From Planococcus sp. (in: firmicutes) (GTDB lineage: Bacteria > Bacillota > Bacilli > Bacillales_A > Planococcaceae), in assembly GCA_030147225.1 (NCBI GenBank), contig JASLAI010000041.1, forward strand, positions 1 to 11,426: a stretch of DNA of 11,426 bases, given 5' to 3'. Each line of letters opens with the position of its first letter. Position 1 is the stretch's first letter. The notes under the pieces were generated by a model that was given only the letters and a program-made list of their open reading frames with translations, did no database searches and was not told the DNA's origin. Below, piece after piece: positions 1 to 6,581 of the stretch. A program made the position numbers and the translations under genes.

Positions 1-1
1 A

Positions 2-58
2 ATTCGAGGAGATGCTTTCATCACTGCAGTCCAGCAGATGACGGAAGCAAACGAATAA
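2..58 (+). CDS. 3' end of an upstream dcw gene (possibly murG)
   Basis: Only 18 codons and a TAA stop are visible; the tail reads IRGDAFITAVQQMTEANE. Two observations favour this reading frame: its stop lies 19 nt before the divIB ATG, and the next ribosome binding site follows at once, as expected inside an operon. In Bacillales the gene before divIB is usually murG or murB. The short alpha-helical ending does not look like the usual MurB C terminus and could be the last helix of MurG, the glycosyltransferase that makes lipid II. That assignment is a guess from context. Another frame is also open at the window edge, so even the frame is not certain. Confidence 0.5.
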   Translation: MRGDAFITAVQQMTEANE

Positions 59-77
59 AAGATAAGGGGCAGCAATT

Positions 78-863
78 ATGGACAAAGTGATTGACATCGA
101 AGAACGCATCCCGACTCTACGTGAGCGTCGGAAAAAAAGAACCAATCGCAAGTTCGTGGCACTGCTGTTCATCTTTCTCACTTTGCTTGCCGTACTTTTA
201 TACAGTCAATCGAAGTACAGTGAAATTCAGACCATCACTATTGAAGGTGCTGTTCTATTTGAAAAGGAAAGCTATCAGGCAGCAAGTGGATTAAACCTAG
301 GAGACTCGATGTGGTCTTTTGATGCCGGAGCAGTTGCAAATCAACTGGAAAAGCTTGAATGGGTGGAAGAAGCATCGGTTAAAAAAAATTGGTTGACAGG
401 CGTCGATATTGATTTGAAGGAATACATTCAAATGGGGTATCTGGACCACGGCAATAGCTACCAGATTGTTCTGTCGAATAACTTGGCTTTGGAACAGCCG
501 GTCACTGAAGTGGATGGTCCGATTTACTCGAACTTTGAAAATGAAGAGAAACGGGAAAAGTTGATTGACCAATTGCTTGATGTTGATCCGGAAGTTCTTC
601 AGCTGATTTCACAAGTGATTCTGGATCCAGAGCAGGAAGACGCGGATTACGTAACTCTTTACATGAATGATGGAAATGAAGTTCATGGCATTTTAAGTAC
701 CTTAGCTGAAAAAATGAACTATTACCCATCCGTCATCGCCCAACTTGAAGATGGCCAAAAAGGGGTAATCGATATGGAAGTGGGTATTTTCTTCCGCTCT
801 TATGCAGATGTTTATGGCTTTGCGAAAGAAGGTGCCGAAGATGAAGAGCCCGAAGAAGAGTAA
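78..863 (+). CDS. divIB: Cell division protein DivIB/FtsQ
   Basis: DivIB (FtsQ family) is a bitopic membrane protein that, with DivIC and FtsL, links the Z-ring to septal peptidoglycan synthesis by FtsW and PBP2B. The 261-residue product is close to the length of B. subtilis DivIB. It has a basic cytoplasmic tail (1-25, rich in R and K), one membrane segment (about 26-44), a POTRA domain (about 48-116, starting with IQTITIEG and containing the WVEEASVKKNW segment), and an extracellular beta domain (about 117-245). It ends in an acidic tail, EGAEDEEPEEE, of low complexity. The ATG at 78 is preceded by AAGGGG (64-69) at a normal distance. The 3' end overlaps the next gene by 23 nt, suggesting translational coupling. 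Identity is supported by both domain plan and position between the mur genes and ftsAZ. Confidence 0.93.
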   Translation: MDKVIDIEERIPTLRERRKKRTNRKFVALLFIFLTLLAVLLYSQSKYSEIQTITIEGAVLFEKESYQAASGLNLGDSMWSFDAGAVANQLEKLEWVEEASVKKNWLTGVDIDLKEYIQMGYLDHGNSYQIVLSNNLALEQPVTEVDGPIYSNFENEEKREKLIDQLLDVDPEVLQLISQVILDPEQEDADYVTLYMNDGNEVHGILSTLAEKMNYYPSVIAQLEDGQKGVIDMEVGIFFRSYADVYGFAKEGAEDEEPEEE

Positions 864-1566
864 CAGAAAAAGTTTCAGCAAATCGATTGTTTTTTCACTG
901 GTCTTTTTGGTGCTAGGATTTATTATGGCTTATTCCTATAGTTTATCGAGTGCCAATAAAGAAACGGAAAGATTTACCGGTGGCGCTTTTTTTGAACAGG
1001 AAGAGCGTTACCGGAAAGAACTGATCGAGCAGCAAGAACGCAATAAAGACTTAAGAGATGAATTGCGAACAAAGCAGACTGAGGTCCAGGAATACGAAAA
1101 ATCTTTCGCGGATGGCGAAAGCCGCTATACGGAATATGCAACAGAATCAGAAGAGCTTCGCAGATACCTTGGTCTAGTGCCAGTTCAGGGAAGTGGATTG
1201 AAAGTTACGCTGCAGGATGGTGACTACAATCCTAATTCTGTTAATCCAAATGATTATATTGTGCATGAAAGCCATGTTTTCCAAGTAATCAATGAACTAT
1301 ATATTTCGGGTGCTCAGGCCATTTCAATCAATGGCCAGCGTATCCATGGAAATTCGTATATCGTTTGTACGGGGCCGGTTATTACTGTAGATGGCGTACA
1401 ATATCCAGCTCCTTTTATCATTGAAGCTATTGGCGAGCCAGAAGTCTTGTCTTCTTCCATGGAATTGACTGGTGGAATTATGGATCAATTGCTCAATGAC
1501 AATATCATCGTTACTTTGGATGAGGGGCAAATCATTGAGATGCCTGCTTTGTTGGCAGAATCATGA
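841..1566 (+). CDS. ylxW: DUF881 membrane protein YlxW
   Basis: This is a DUF881 protein of unknown biochemical function, conserved beside divIB in Bacillales. I chose the ATG at 841 over upstream in-frame ATGs (802, 808, 814) because AAGGTG at 829-834 sits 6 nt before it and the resulting 241-residue protein matches the family's usual size. The product has a basic start (MKSPKKSNRK), a membrane segment (about 15-34), a charged, probably coiled-coil region (about 52-110), and the DUF881 core (about 115-235). The core includes GLKVTLQDG, HVFQVINELYISGAQAISINGQRI and CTGPVITVDG. The bulk of the protein should lie outside the membrane. It overlaps divIB by 23 nt in another frame. A role in envelope or division is inferred from context only. 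Confidence 0.88.
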   Translation: MKSPKKSNRKSFSKSIVFSLVFLVLGFIMAYSYSLSSANKETERFTGGAFFEQEERYRKELIEQQERNKDLRDELRTKQTEVQEYEKSFADGESRYTEYATESEELRRYLGLVPVQGSGLKVTLQDGDYNPNSVNPNDYIVHESHVFQVINELYISGAQAISINGQRIHGNSYIVCTGPVITVDGVQYPAPFIIEAIGEPEVLSSSMELTGGIMDQLLNDNIIVTLDEGQIIEMPALLAES

Positions 1567-1582
1567 ATAAGGGGGGAATTGC

Positions 1583-2299
1583 GTGAAAAAAAGGATTCTT
1601 ACCCGGTTTACGGTCATCATGTTCATTATCGGTCTGATGACAGCAATACAGTATAATACGATTAATGAACCCCATATCCGTGATACACGGGATAGCTGGG
1701 AAATTAGGCAGGAACTTGCGAGAGAAAAGCAGCTCCATTCACAATTGCTTTCGGAAATCGGTTCTCTAGATGATACCTTAGATAAATACGGTGCCGCCGC
1801 AGATGCCAGTCCGGAACAAGCTTTGCGTGAAACAGCCGGTGAGCTGAGAAAGGGTGCCGGTCTTGCAGAGATGACAGGACCTGGAATTGAAATTTTTGTC
1901 GAACCATCGTTGGAAGCGGTTGCGATGGGACTAGAAATTGAAGGGATCTCACCGGATCTGCTTATTCGACTGGTTAATGAGATTAATCGTTACAATGGCC
2001 TGTATGTTTCGATCGACGGCAAACGAATCATCAACACGTCGGCGATCAGAGACATAAATGGTCAAACGACTGTCAATACGAAGCCAGTGCAAACTCCGCC
2101 ATTTTCACTAAAAATCATCTCAGAATCGATGGAAGAATCAGAAAAGCTGTATAATCATTTATTATCGTCACGCATACTGGATGATTTTTATATCGATAAT
2201 CTGACACTGACCGTTTCAGAGCCGCAAAACGATACGATGATCTCAGCATACGACGGCACAATCGATACTAAACATCTACAGGCTTCAGAGGGGGAATAG
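1583..2299 (+). CDS. ylxX: DUF881 membrane protein YlxX
   Basis: This is a second DUF881 protein directly after the first, as in B. subtilis (ylxW-ylxX). Translation starts at GTG 1583, preceded by a strong AAGGGGGGAA (1569-1578); no better in-frame start is visible. The 238-residue product has a short basic N terminus (MKKR), a membrane segment (about 8-23), a charged helical stretch (about 32-66), and a DUF881 core. Core signatures are GPGIEIFVEPS (99-109), LIRLVNEINRYNGLYVSIDGKRI (127-149) and a final LTLTVSEPQND segment. It is only moderately similar by eye to YlxW, so the pair looks like an old duplication, not a recent one. No enzymatic motif is apparent; the function is unknown. Confidence 0.87.
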   Translation: MKKRILTRFTVIMFIIGLMTAIQYNTINEPHIRDTRDSWEIRQELAREKQLHSQLLSEIGSLDDTLDKYGAAADASPEQALRETAGELRKGAGLAEMTGPGIEIFVEPSLEAVAMGLEIEGISPDLLIRLVNEINRYNGLYVSIDGKRIINTSAIRDINGQTTVNTKPVQTPPFSLKIISESMEESEKLYNHLLSSRILDDFYIDNLTLTVSEPQNDTMISAYDGTIDTKHLQASEGE

Positions 2300-2301
2300 C
2301 G

Positions 2302-2664
2302 ATGTGGCTGTCCATTTTAGGTTTAATACTCGGTATATCGCTAGGGCTTCTGACAGACATTCAAATCCCGCCGGAATATGCTAATTATTTGTCAATAGCC
2401 GTACTGGCATCACTTGATACGCTTTTTGGCGGAATTCGGGCGCACTTGCAACAAGTGTATGACGATAAAGTATTTGTTTCAGGATTCTTCTTCAATATTG
2501 CTCTGGCAGCCGGTCTCGCTTTTCTTGGTGTTCATCTAGGAGTAGATTTGTACTTAGCCGCAATTTTTGCATTCGGCGTTCGGTTATTCCAGAATATTGC
2601 GGTCATTCGGCGCATCATTTTAGCGAAATGGGCTGAAAAGAAAGAAGTTAGAGAGACAATTTGA
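2302..2664 (+). CDS. sbp: Small basic membrane protein Sbp (DUF1290)
   Basis: The 120-residue product matches the small basic protein that precedes ftsA in Bacillus and relatives (DUF1290 family), of unknown function. It is very hydrophobic, with about four membrane segments (roughly 2-20, 28-46, 59-79 and 82-102). Conserved-looking features are the ASLDTLFGGIRA motif (36-47), GFFFNIALAAGLAFLGVHLGVDLY and a basic C-terminal tail from RRIILAKW onward. The ATG lies two nt after the ylxX stop, with GAGGGGGAA (2288-2296) as the ribosome binding site inside the ylxX end, so the two are likely translationally coupled. It ends the upstream transcription block; the next gene has its own promoters. 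Confidence 0.88.
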   Translation: MWLSILGLILGISLGLLTDIQIPPEYANYLSIAVLASLDTLFGGIRAHLQQVYDDKVFVSGFFFNIALAAGLAFLGVHLGVDLYLAAIFAFGVRLFQNIAVIRRIILAKWAEKKEVRETI

Positions 2665-2670
2665 ACAATT

Positions 2671-2700
2671 GAAGGAAATTTTTCTAAGTTTTGCGATTTT
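2671..2700 (+). promoter_or_regulatory. Candidate sigma-H-type promoter for ftsAZ
   Basis: GAAGGAAAT (2671-2679) fits the sigma-H -35 consensus RnAGGAwWW at every position. Twelve nt downstream, TGCGATTTT (2692-2700) fits the -10 RnnGAATww less well (GATT instead of GAAT, and T for the initial purine). B. subtilis ftsAZ is known to have a sigma-H promoter (P2) in this same gap, which raises the prior. The region is AT-rich, so chance matches are possible. Confidence 0.4.
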
Positions 2701-2702
2701 CT

Positions 2703-2731
2703 TAGACAAGGTGCATAATTTACAATAGAAT
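2703..2731 (+). promoter_or_regulatory. Sigma-A promoter for ftsA-ftsZ
   Basis: The -35 hexamer TAGACA (2703-2708) and the -10 hexamer TAGAAT (2726-2731) each match consensus at five of six positions, with an optimal 17-nt spacer. Transcription would begin near 2738, giving a leader of about 30 nt before the ftsA start. TACAAT at 2721-2726 is an alternative -10 but its spacing from this -35 is too short. Confidence 0.65.
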
Positions 2732-2750
2732 ATAAGTACAGCAGTTTAAT

Positions 2751-2769
2751 AAGGAGGTGCCACGAATTG
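2751..2769 (+). promoter_or_regulatory. Strong ftsA ribosome binding site with TTG start
   Basis: AAGGAGGTG (2751-2759) is a near-perfect complement to the 16S rRNA 3' end and lies 7 nt before the TTG at 2767. This decides the start: translation from here gives MSQSELYVSLDIG, which aligns with the known FtsA N terminus, and no ATG lies near the right place. The weak start codon is thus paired with a very strong ribosome binding site. Confidence 0.85.
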
Positions 2770-4050
2770 AGTCAATCAGAATTATACGTTAGTCTAGATA
2801 TCGGTTCGTCATCCGTTAAAGTTTTAATCGGGGAAATGGCCAACAAGTCATTGAATGTTATTGGCGTAGGAAATGTAAAATCTAATGGAATAAAAAAAGG
2901 TGCGATTGTTGACATAGATGCAACTGTGCAGTCCATTAAAAAAGCTGTCGATCAGGCAGAGCGCATGATCGGCAAGTCCATCCATGAAGTTGTTCTTGGA
3001 ATTCCGGCAAACAAAGCGGTGCTTCAGCCTGTAAAAGGAATTGTAGCAGTGAATAGTGAAAACCGGGAAATTACCGATGATGATTTGGATCGGGTATTGG
3101 AAGCAGCTCAAGTCATGTCAATTCCGCCAGAACGGGAATTGGTCAACATCATTCCTGAACAATACATCGTCGACCATTTGGGCGAAATTAAAGATCCGCG
3201 GGGCATGATTGGTATCCGTCTTGAAATGGATGGTACAATGGTGACAACTTCAAAAACAATTTTGCACAATGTACTGCGCTGTGTGGAAAGAGCGGGGCTT
3301 GAAATTCGTGATATTTACGTACAGCCACTTGCAGCTGGAAGCTACGCATTAACTGAAGACGAAAAAAATCATGGCACAGCGTGTATCGATATCGGTGGAG
3401 GTTCTACTTCTATTGCCATCTTCCAAGACGGCCACTTGACCGCTTCTTCTGTTATTCCAGTTGGAGGCGACCACGTTACAAAAGATTTGTCCATCATTTT
3501 AAAGACACCGACAGATCAAGCTGAAAAAATCAAACTTGAACATGGCCATGCATTTTTTGAAGATGCTTCAGAAGATGAAGTGTTTGAAGTTCCAGTCATT
3601 GGATCGGATTCTACGGAACAATATAACCAAAAATACATATCTGAAATAATCGGGGTTCGCCTGGAAGAACTTTTCGAACTGATTTTAGATGAGTTTTACC
3701 GTCTGGGTGTCCAAGACCTGCCAGGAGGAGTCGTTTTAACCGGTGGTATGGCTAAATTGGATGGACTCCCTGAACTTGCACGCAATATCCTGCAGACGCG
3801 TGTTCGTCTATTCACACCAGAATTTATCGGCGTCCGGGAACCTCAGTACACGACGGCAGTAGGTCTGATTCAATATGCGTACATGGAAGATGTCTTCTAC
3901 GGCCGTGTTGGAAATGGTGCAGCTGTTTCAGGAAATGCGAAAATTGAGCACCAGGAAGTACAACAGCCTAAGAAGCAAAAACAGCCAAAACAAAATTCTG
4001 AAGGTGTCGTAACTAAAGCCAAGAAGATGTTTGATCGATTCTTTGAATAA
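2767..4050 (+). CDS. ftsA: Cell division protein FtsA
   Basis: FtsA is the actin-like ATPase that anchors FtsZ filaments to the inner face of the membrane and helps recruit later division proteins. The 427-residue product (B. subtilis FtsA is about 440) shows the actin-fold nucleotide motifs: phosphate 1 LDIGSSSVKVLIGE (10-23), phosphate 2 CIDIGGGSTSIAIF (206-219) and the adenosine motif GGVVLTGGMAKLDGL (320-334). The SHS2 (1C) domain lies roughly at 80-165. After position 385 comes a short Q/K-rich linker (PKKQKQPKQN) and then a C-terminal amphipathic helix, VVTKAKKMFDRFFE (414-427), the expected membrane-targeting sequence. The TTG start is supported by the preceding AAGGAGGTG. ftsZ follows after 59 nt, without a visible terminator between them, so both are probably co-transcribed. 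Confidence 0.97.
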   Translation: MSQSELYVSLDIGSSSVKVLIGEMANKSLNVIGVGNVKSNGIKKGAIVDIDATVQSIKKAVDQAERMIGKSIHEVVLGIPANKAVLQPVKGIVAVNSENREITDDDLDRVLEAAQVMSIPPERELVNIIPEQYIVDHLGEIKDPRGMIGIRLEMDGTMVTTSKTILHNVLRCVERAGLEIRDIYVQPLAAGSYALTEDEKNHGTACIDIGGGSTSIAIFQDGHLTASSVIPVGGDHVTKDLSIILKTPTDQAEKIKLEHGHAFFEDASEDEVFEVPVIGSDSTEQYNQKYISEIIGVRLEELFELILDEFYRLGVQDLPGGVVLTGGMAKLDGLPELARNILQTRVRLFTPEFIGVREPQYTTAVGLIQYAYMEDVFYGRVGNGAAVSGNAKIEHQEVQQPKKQKQPKQNSEGVVTKAKKMFDRFFE

Positions 4051-4109
4051 AATCAACATTGTATCTAGCTTGCAACTAAAAAAGCTGAGCAATTTTAGGA
4101 GGAAAAAGA

Positions 4110-5303
4110 ATGTTGGAATTTGATACAAATATTGACGCACTGGCCGTAATTAAAGTTATCGGTGTAGGCGGCGGTGGTAATAATGCTGTTAACCGCATGA
4201 TCGAACACGGAGTGCAAGGTGTAGAATTTATTGCAGTGAACACGGACGCTCAAGCTTTAAACCTTTCCAAAGCAGAAGTACGCTTGCAAATCGGCGGAAA
4301 ATTGACGCGCGGACTTGGTGCCGGAGCAAACCCTGACGTAGGGAAAAAAGCGGCAGAAGAAAGCAAAGAACAAATTGAAGAAGCTTTGCGCGGAGCGGAT
4401 ATGGTATTCGTAACTGCAGGAATGGGCGGCGGTACAGGTACTGGTGCAGCTCCAGTTATTGCTGGAATTGCTAAAGAGCTTGGTGCTTTAACAGTTGGCG
4501 TAGTAACGCGTCCATTTACTTTTGAAGGACGCAAACGTTCTACACAGGCAATCGGTGGTATTTCGACAATGAAGGAATCGGTTGATACATTGATTGTCAT
4601 TCCAAACGATCGTTTGCTTGAAATCGTCGACAAAAATACACCGATGCTTGAAGCATTCCGTGAAGCCGATAATGTTCTTCGCCAAGGGGTATCGGGTATT
4701 TCAGATTTGATCGCCGTACCTGGATTGATCAACTTGGATTTCGCCGATGTAAAAACGATCATGTCCAATAAAGGTTCTGCACTAATGGGAATTGGAGTAT
4801 CTTCAGGAGAGAATCGTGCATCAGAAGCCGCCAAAAAAGCTGTTTCAAGCCCATTGCTGGAAGTTTCCGTTGATGGAGCAAAAGGCGTCTTGATGAATAT
4901 TACAGGTGGTTCAAACCTAAGCCTTTACGAAGTACAGGAAGCGGCTGATATCGTAGCTTCAGCTTCTGATGAAGAAGTGAACATGATTTTCGGATCTGTC
5001 ATCAATGATAATCTGAAGGACGAAATTATCGTAACTGTTATTGCTACCGGCTTTAACGAAGAGCAGCTTCAACCAAGAACGCCAAGAGGTTCTGGATTGA
5101 ACTCTAGCCGAGTGCAATCAATCCAACAGCAGTCTCCGGCTCCTTCAATCCGTGATGCACGCCGCGAAGATCAACGCCGCGACGAGCAGCGCCGTGAAGA
5201 ACAGCCACCTTACTACAACCAAGAACCTCAAAAACAGGAAAAACATAACGACGATGCACTGGACATTCCAACGTTTTTGCGCAATCGTCAAAAGAGACGT
5301 TAA
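4110..5303 (+). CDS. ftsZ: Cell division GTPase FtsZ
   Basis: FtsZ is the tubulin homologue that polymerises with GTP into the Z-ring at midcell. The 397-residue protein has [14 protein letters not shown] (17-30), the tubulin signature GGGTGTG (106-112), and the T7 synergy loop NLDFADV (208-214), whose acidic residues complete the GTPase site of the neighbouring subunit. The globular core runs to about residue 316. A disordered linker (about 317-380) follows, containing three imperfect RREDQ-type pentapeptide repeats (351-365), and then the conserved C-terminal peptide DIPTFLRNR (385-393) with a basic RQKRR end, the site that binds FtsA, SepF and other partners. AGGAGGA (4097-4103) precedes the ATG by 6 nt. 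A strong terminator follows the stop. The linker makes it slightly longer than B. subtilis FtsZ (382). Confidence 0.99.
   Translation: MLEFDTNIDALAVIKVIGVGGGGNNAVNRMIEHGVQGVEFIAVNTDAQALNLSKAEVRLQIGGKLTRGLGAGANPDVGKKAAEESKEQIEEALRGADMVFVTAGMGGGTGTGAAPVIAGIAKELGALTVGVVTRPFTFEGRKRSTQAIGGISTMKESVDTLIVIPNDRLLEIVDKNTPMLEAFREADNVLRQGVSGISDLIAVPGLINLDFADVKTIMSNKGSALMGIGVSSGENRASEAAKKAVSSPLLEVSVDGAKGVLMNITGGSNLSLYEVQEAADIVASASDEEVNMIFGSVINDNLKDEIIVTVIATGFNEEQLQPRTPRGSGLNSSRVQSIQQQSPAPSIRDARREDQRRDEQRREEQPPYYNQEPQKQEKHNDDALDIPTFLRNRQKRR
5160..5204 (+). repeat. Three 15-nt tandem repeats in the ftsZ linker
   Basis: Three imperfect 15-nt units encode [10 protein letters not shown] and RREEQ (FtsZ residues 351-365). 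They begin CGCCGCGAAGATC, CGCCGCGACGAGC and CGCCGTGAAGAAC. Protein similarity is higher than DNA similarity, so the charge pattern seems to be kept by selection. The repeats sit in the intrinsically disordered linker. Confidence 0.8.
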
Positions 5304-5307
5304 TCCG

Positions 5308-5337
5308 AACAGCTGCCGGTTGGGCAGCTGTTTTTTT
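5308..5337 (+). terminator. Intrinsic terminator after ftsZ
   Basis: CAGCTGCC (5310-5317) pairs with GGCAGCTG (5323-5330) around a 5-nt loop, extended by two A-T pairs, and is followed by seven T residues (5331-5337). It begins 4 nt after the ftsZ stop. The strong stem and T tract make this a convincing factor-independent terminator for ftsAZ. Confidence 0.93.
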
Positions 5338-5352
5338 AAAGAAGAGGCTTAA

Positions 5353-5381
5353 TTGATAAATCAGCCAAAACTTGATACAAT
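5353..5381 (+). promoter_or_regulatory. Sigma-A promoter for ylmE-sepF-ylmG
   Basis: TTGATA (5353-5358) and TACAAT (5376-5381) each match consensus at five of six positions with a 17-nt spacer. A TG at 5373-5374 gives an extended -10 (TGATACAAT). Transcription would start near 5388, about 26 nt before ylmE. A weaker overlapping pair, TTGATA (5372-5377) and TATAGA (5394-5399), is also possible. Confidence 0.75.
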
Positions 5382-5413
5382 ATATTGGACTTCTATAGAA
5401 AAGTTGTGAAAGC

Positions 5414-6085
5414 ATGAAACCTATTAAACCGGTCTTTCAAGAAATTACAGAACAATTAAATGCCGTTAAGGAGAACATACACGTTATTGCGGTTACAAAA
5501 CAAGTTGGCGTAGAGCGCACAAAAGAAGCAATTCAAGCAGGGATTCGCCATTTGGGTGAAAACCGTCCTGAGGGTTTTGCTCAAAAACTTGAAGCAATTG
5601 ATGAAGATGTGTCCTGGCACTATATCGGCAATCTGCAAACTAGAAAAGTCAAAGATGTCATCAATGATATTGATTACTTACATTCTTTGGACCGCTTGAG
5701 CTTAGCTAAAGAAATACAAAAACGTGCGAGCCGGCAAGTAAAATGTTTTGTCCAAATTAATGTTTCAGGTGAAGAGTCGAAAAGTGGGATTGAACCTGAG
5801 GAAACTCTGGATTTTATCGAATCACTGAAAGCATACGATAAGATCCAAGTAGTCGGATTGATGACAATGGCACCTAATACAGACGATGAAAGCGTTATTC
5901 GTAAAGCATTTAAAGGATTAAAAGTACTCCAACTCCAAGTATCAGAGAAACAATGGACACATGCACCCTGTACCGAATGCTCAATGGGCATGTCCAATGA
6001 TTACTTAATTGCTGCTCAGGAAGGGGCAAGTTTTGTCCGGATCGGAACAGCATTAGTCGGGTCGGAAAGTGAGGCAAAACAATGA
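5414..6085 (+). CDS. ylmE: YggS/PLPBP-family pyridoxal phosphate homeostasis protein YlmE
   Basis: This is a PLP-binding protein of the YggS/PROSC family, a single-domain TIM barrel like the N-terminal domain of alanine racemase. It is thought to buffer pyridoxal phosphate and has no confirmed catalytic activity. The 223-residue product carries the family motifs: VIAVTKQV with the PLP lysine at K29, HLGENRPEG (46-54), [13 protein letters not shown] (68-80), SMGMSNDY (190-197) and VRIGTALVG (208-216), where the last two form the phosphate-binding region. The ATG at 5414 has only a weak ribosome binding site (GTGAAAG), but no better start exists. Its stop overlaps the sepF start (ATGA), so the genes are coupled. 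In B. subtilis and Staphylococcus the same gene precedes sepF; its link to division remains unexplained. Confidence 0.94.
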   Translation: MKPIKPVFQEITEQLNAVKENIHVIAVTKQVGVERTKEAIQAGIRHLGENRPEGFAQKLEAIDEDVSWHYIGNLQTRKVKDVINDIDYLHSLDRLSLAKEIQKRASRQVKCFVQINVSGEESKSGIEPEETLDFIESLKAYDKIQVVGLMTMAPNTDDESVIRKAFKGLKVLQLQVSEKQWTHAPCTECSMGMSNDYLIAAQEGASFVRIGTALVGSESEAKQ

Positions 6086-6561
6086 GCATGAAAAACAAAT
6101 TCAAGAATTTCTTTTATTTAGATGAATACGAAGAAGAACAAGTACAGGAACAAACTGTGACACAACAAAAGCCAGCTCCGCGGTATGAAAAACCGGCTGC
6201 CATGCAAGAGCCGAAAAAAACACCGAAAGAACGGCGCCAGAAAGTGGAGGAGACCATTGTGCCTAATTTAGTTAGTTTGCAAAGTGCTGCAAAATCTTCA
6301 AAAGTTAGCTTGGCAGAACCCAGAGTCTATGCAGAAGCACAGGATATTGCAGAGAGTTTGAAAAGCAAGCAGGCGGTAGTTGTAAATCTTCAGCGTATTG
6401 AAAAAGACCAGGGTCTACGAATTATCGACTTTTTAAGTGGAACAGTCTATGCCCTTGGCGGAGATATTCAGCGCATCGGAACTGACATCTTCCTATGTGT
6501 ACCAGACACTGTAGAAGTGGATGGCGCCATTTCAGATTATTATTACGATGATCAACAATAA
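6082..6561 (+). CDS. sepF: Cell division protein SepF
   Basis: SepF (YlmF) binds the FtsZ C-terminal peptide and the membrane and forms rings that bundle FtsZ filaments. It acts as an alternative or additional membrane anchor to FtsA. The 159-residue product begins [11 protein letters not shown], the N-terminal amphipathic membrane-binding helix. A disordered, Q/E/P/K-rich linker follows (about 15-58), then the globular alpha/beta domain (about 60-148), which includes [22 protein letters not shown] and [20 protein letters not shown]. It ends in an acidic, tyrosine-rich tail. The ATG overlaps the ylmE stop by 4 nt (ATGA), and GTGAGG lies just upstream. A second in-frame ATG (6088) is less likely because MSMKNK matches the family start. 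Confidence 0.96.
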   Translation: MSMKNKFKNFFYLDEYEEEQVQEQTVTQQKPAPRYEKPAAMQEPKKTPKERRQKVEETIVPNLVSLQSAAKSSKVSLAEPRVYAEAQDIAESLKSKQAVVVNLQRIEKDQGLRIIDFLSGTVYALGGDIQRIGTDIFLCVPDTVEVDGAISDYYYDDQQ

Positions 6562-6581
6562 GAGGGGTGCCATAAAATAAT

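Noticed and set aside
802..840. Extended N terminus of YlxW from in-frame ATGs at 802, 808 or 814
   Set aside because: These starts lie deep inside divIB without a fitting ribosome binding site, whereas ATG 841 has AAGGTG 6 nt upstream and gives a normal membrane-protein start.
4051..4109. Possible terminator or promoter between ftsA and ftsZ
   Set aside because: Only weak AGCTT/AAGCT-like pairing with no following T tract, and no convincing -35/-10 pair; ftsA and ftsZ are best seen as co-transcribed.
4250..4834. Long open frame (194 codons) on the minus strand inside ftsZ
   Set aside because: It lies wholly opposite the conserved FtsZ GTPase core, has no ribosome binding site of note and resembles no known family; it is a shadow of the biased ftsZ codons.
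5152..5352. Small plus-strand open frame (66 codons) spanning the ftsZ end and terminator
   Set aside because: It reads the ftsZ linker in another frame and runs through the terminator hairpin; it has no family resemblance.
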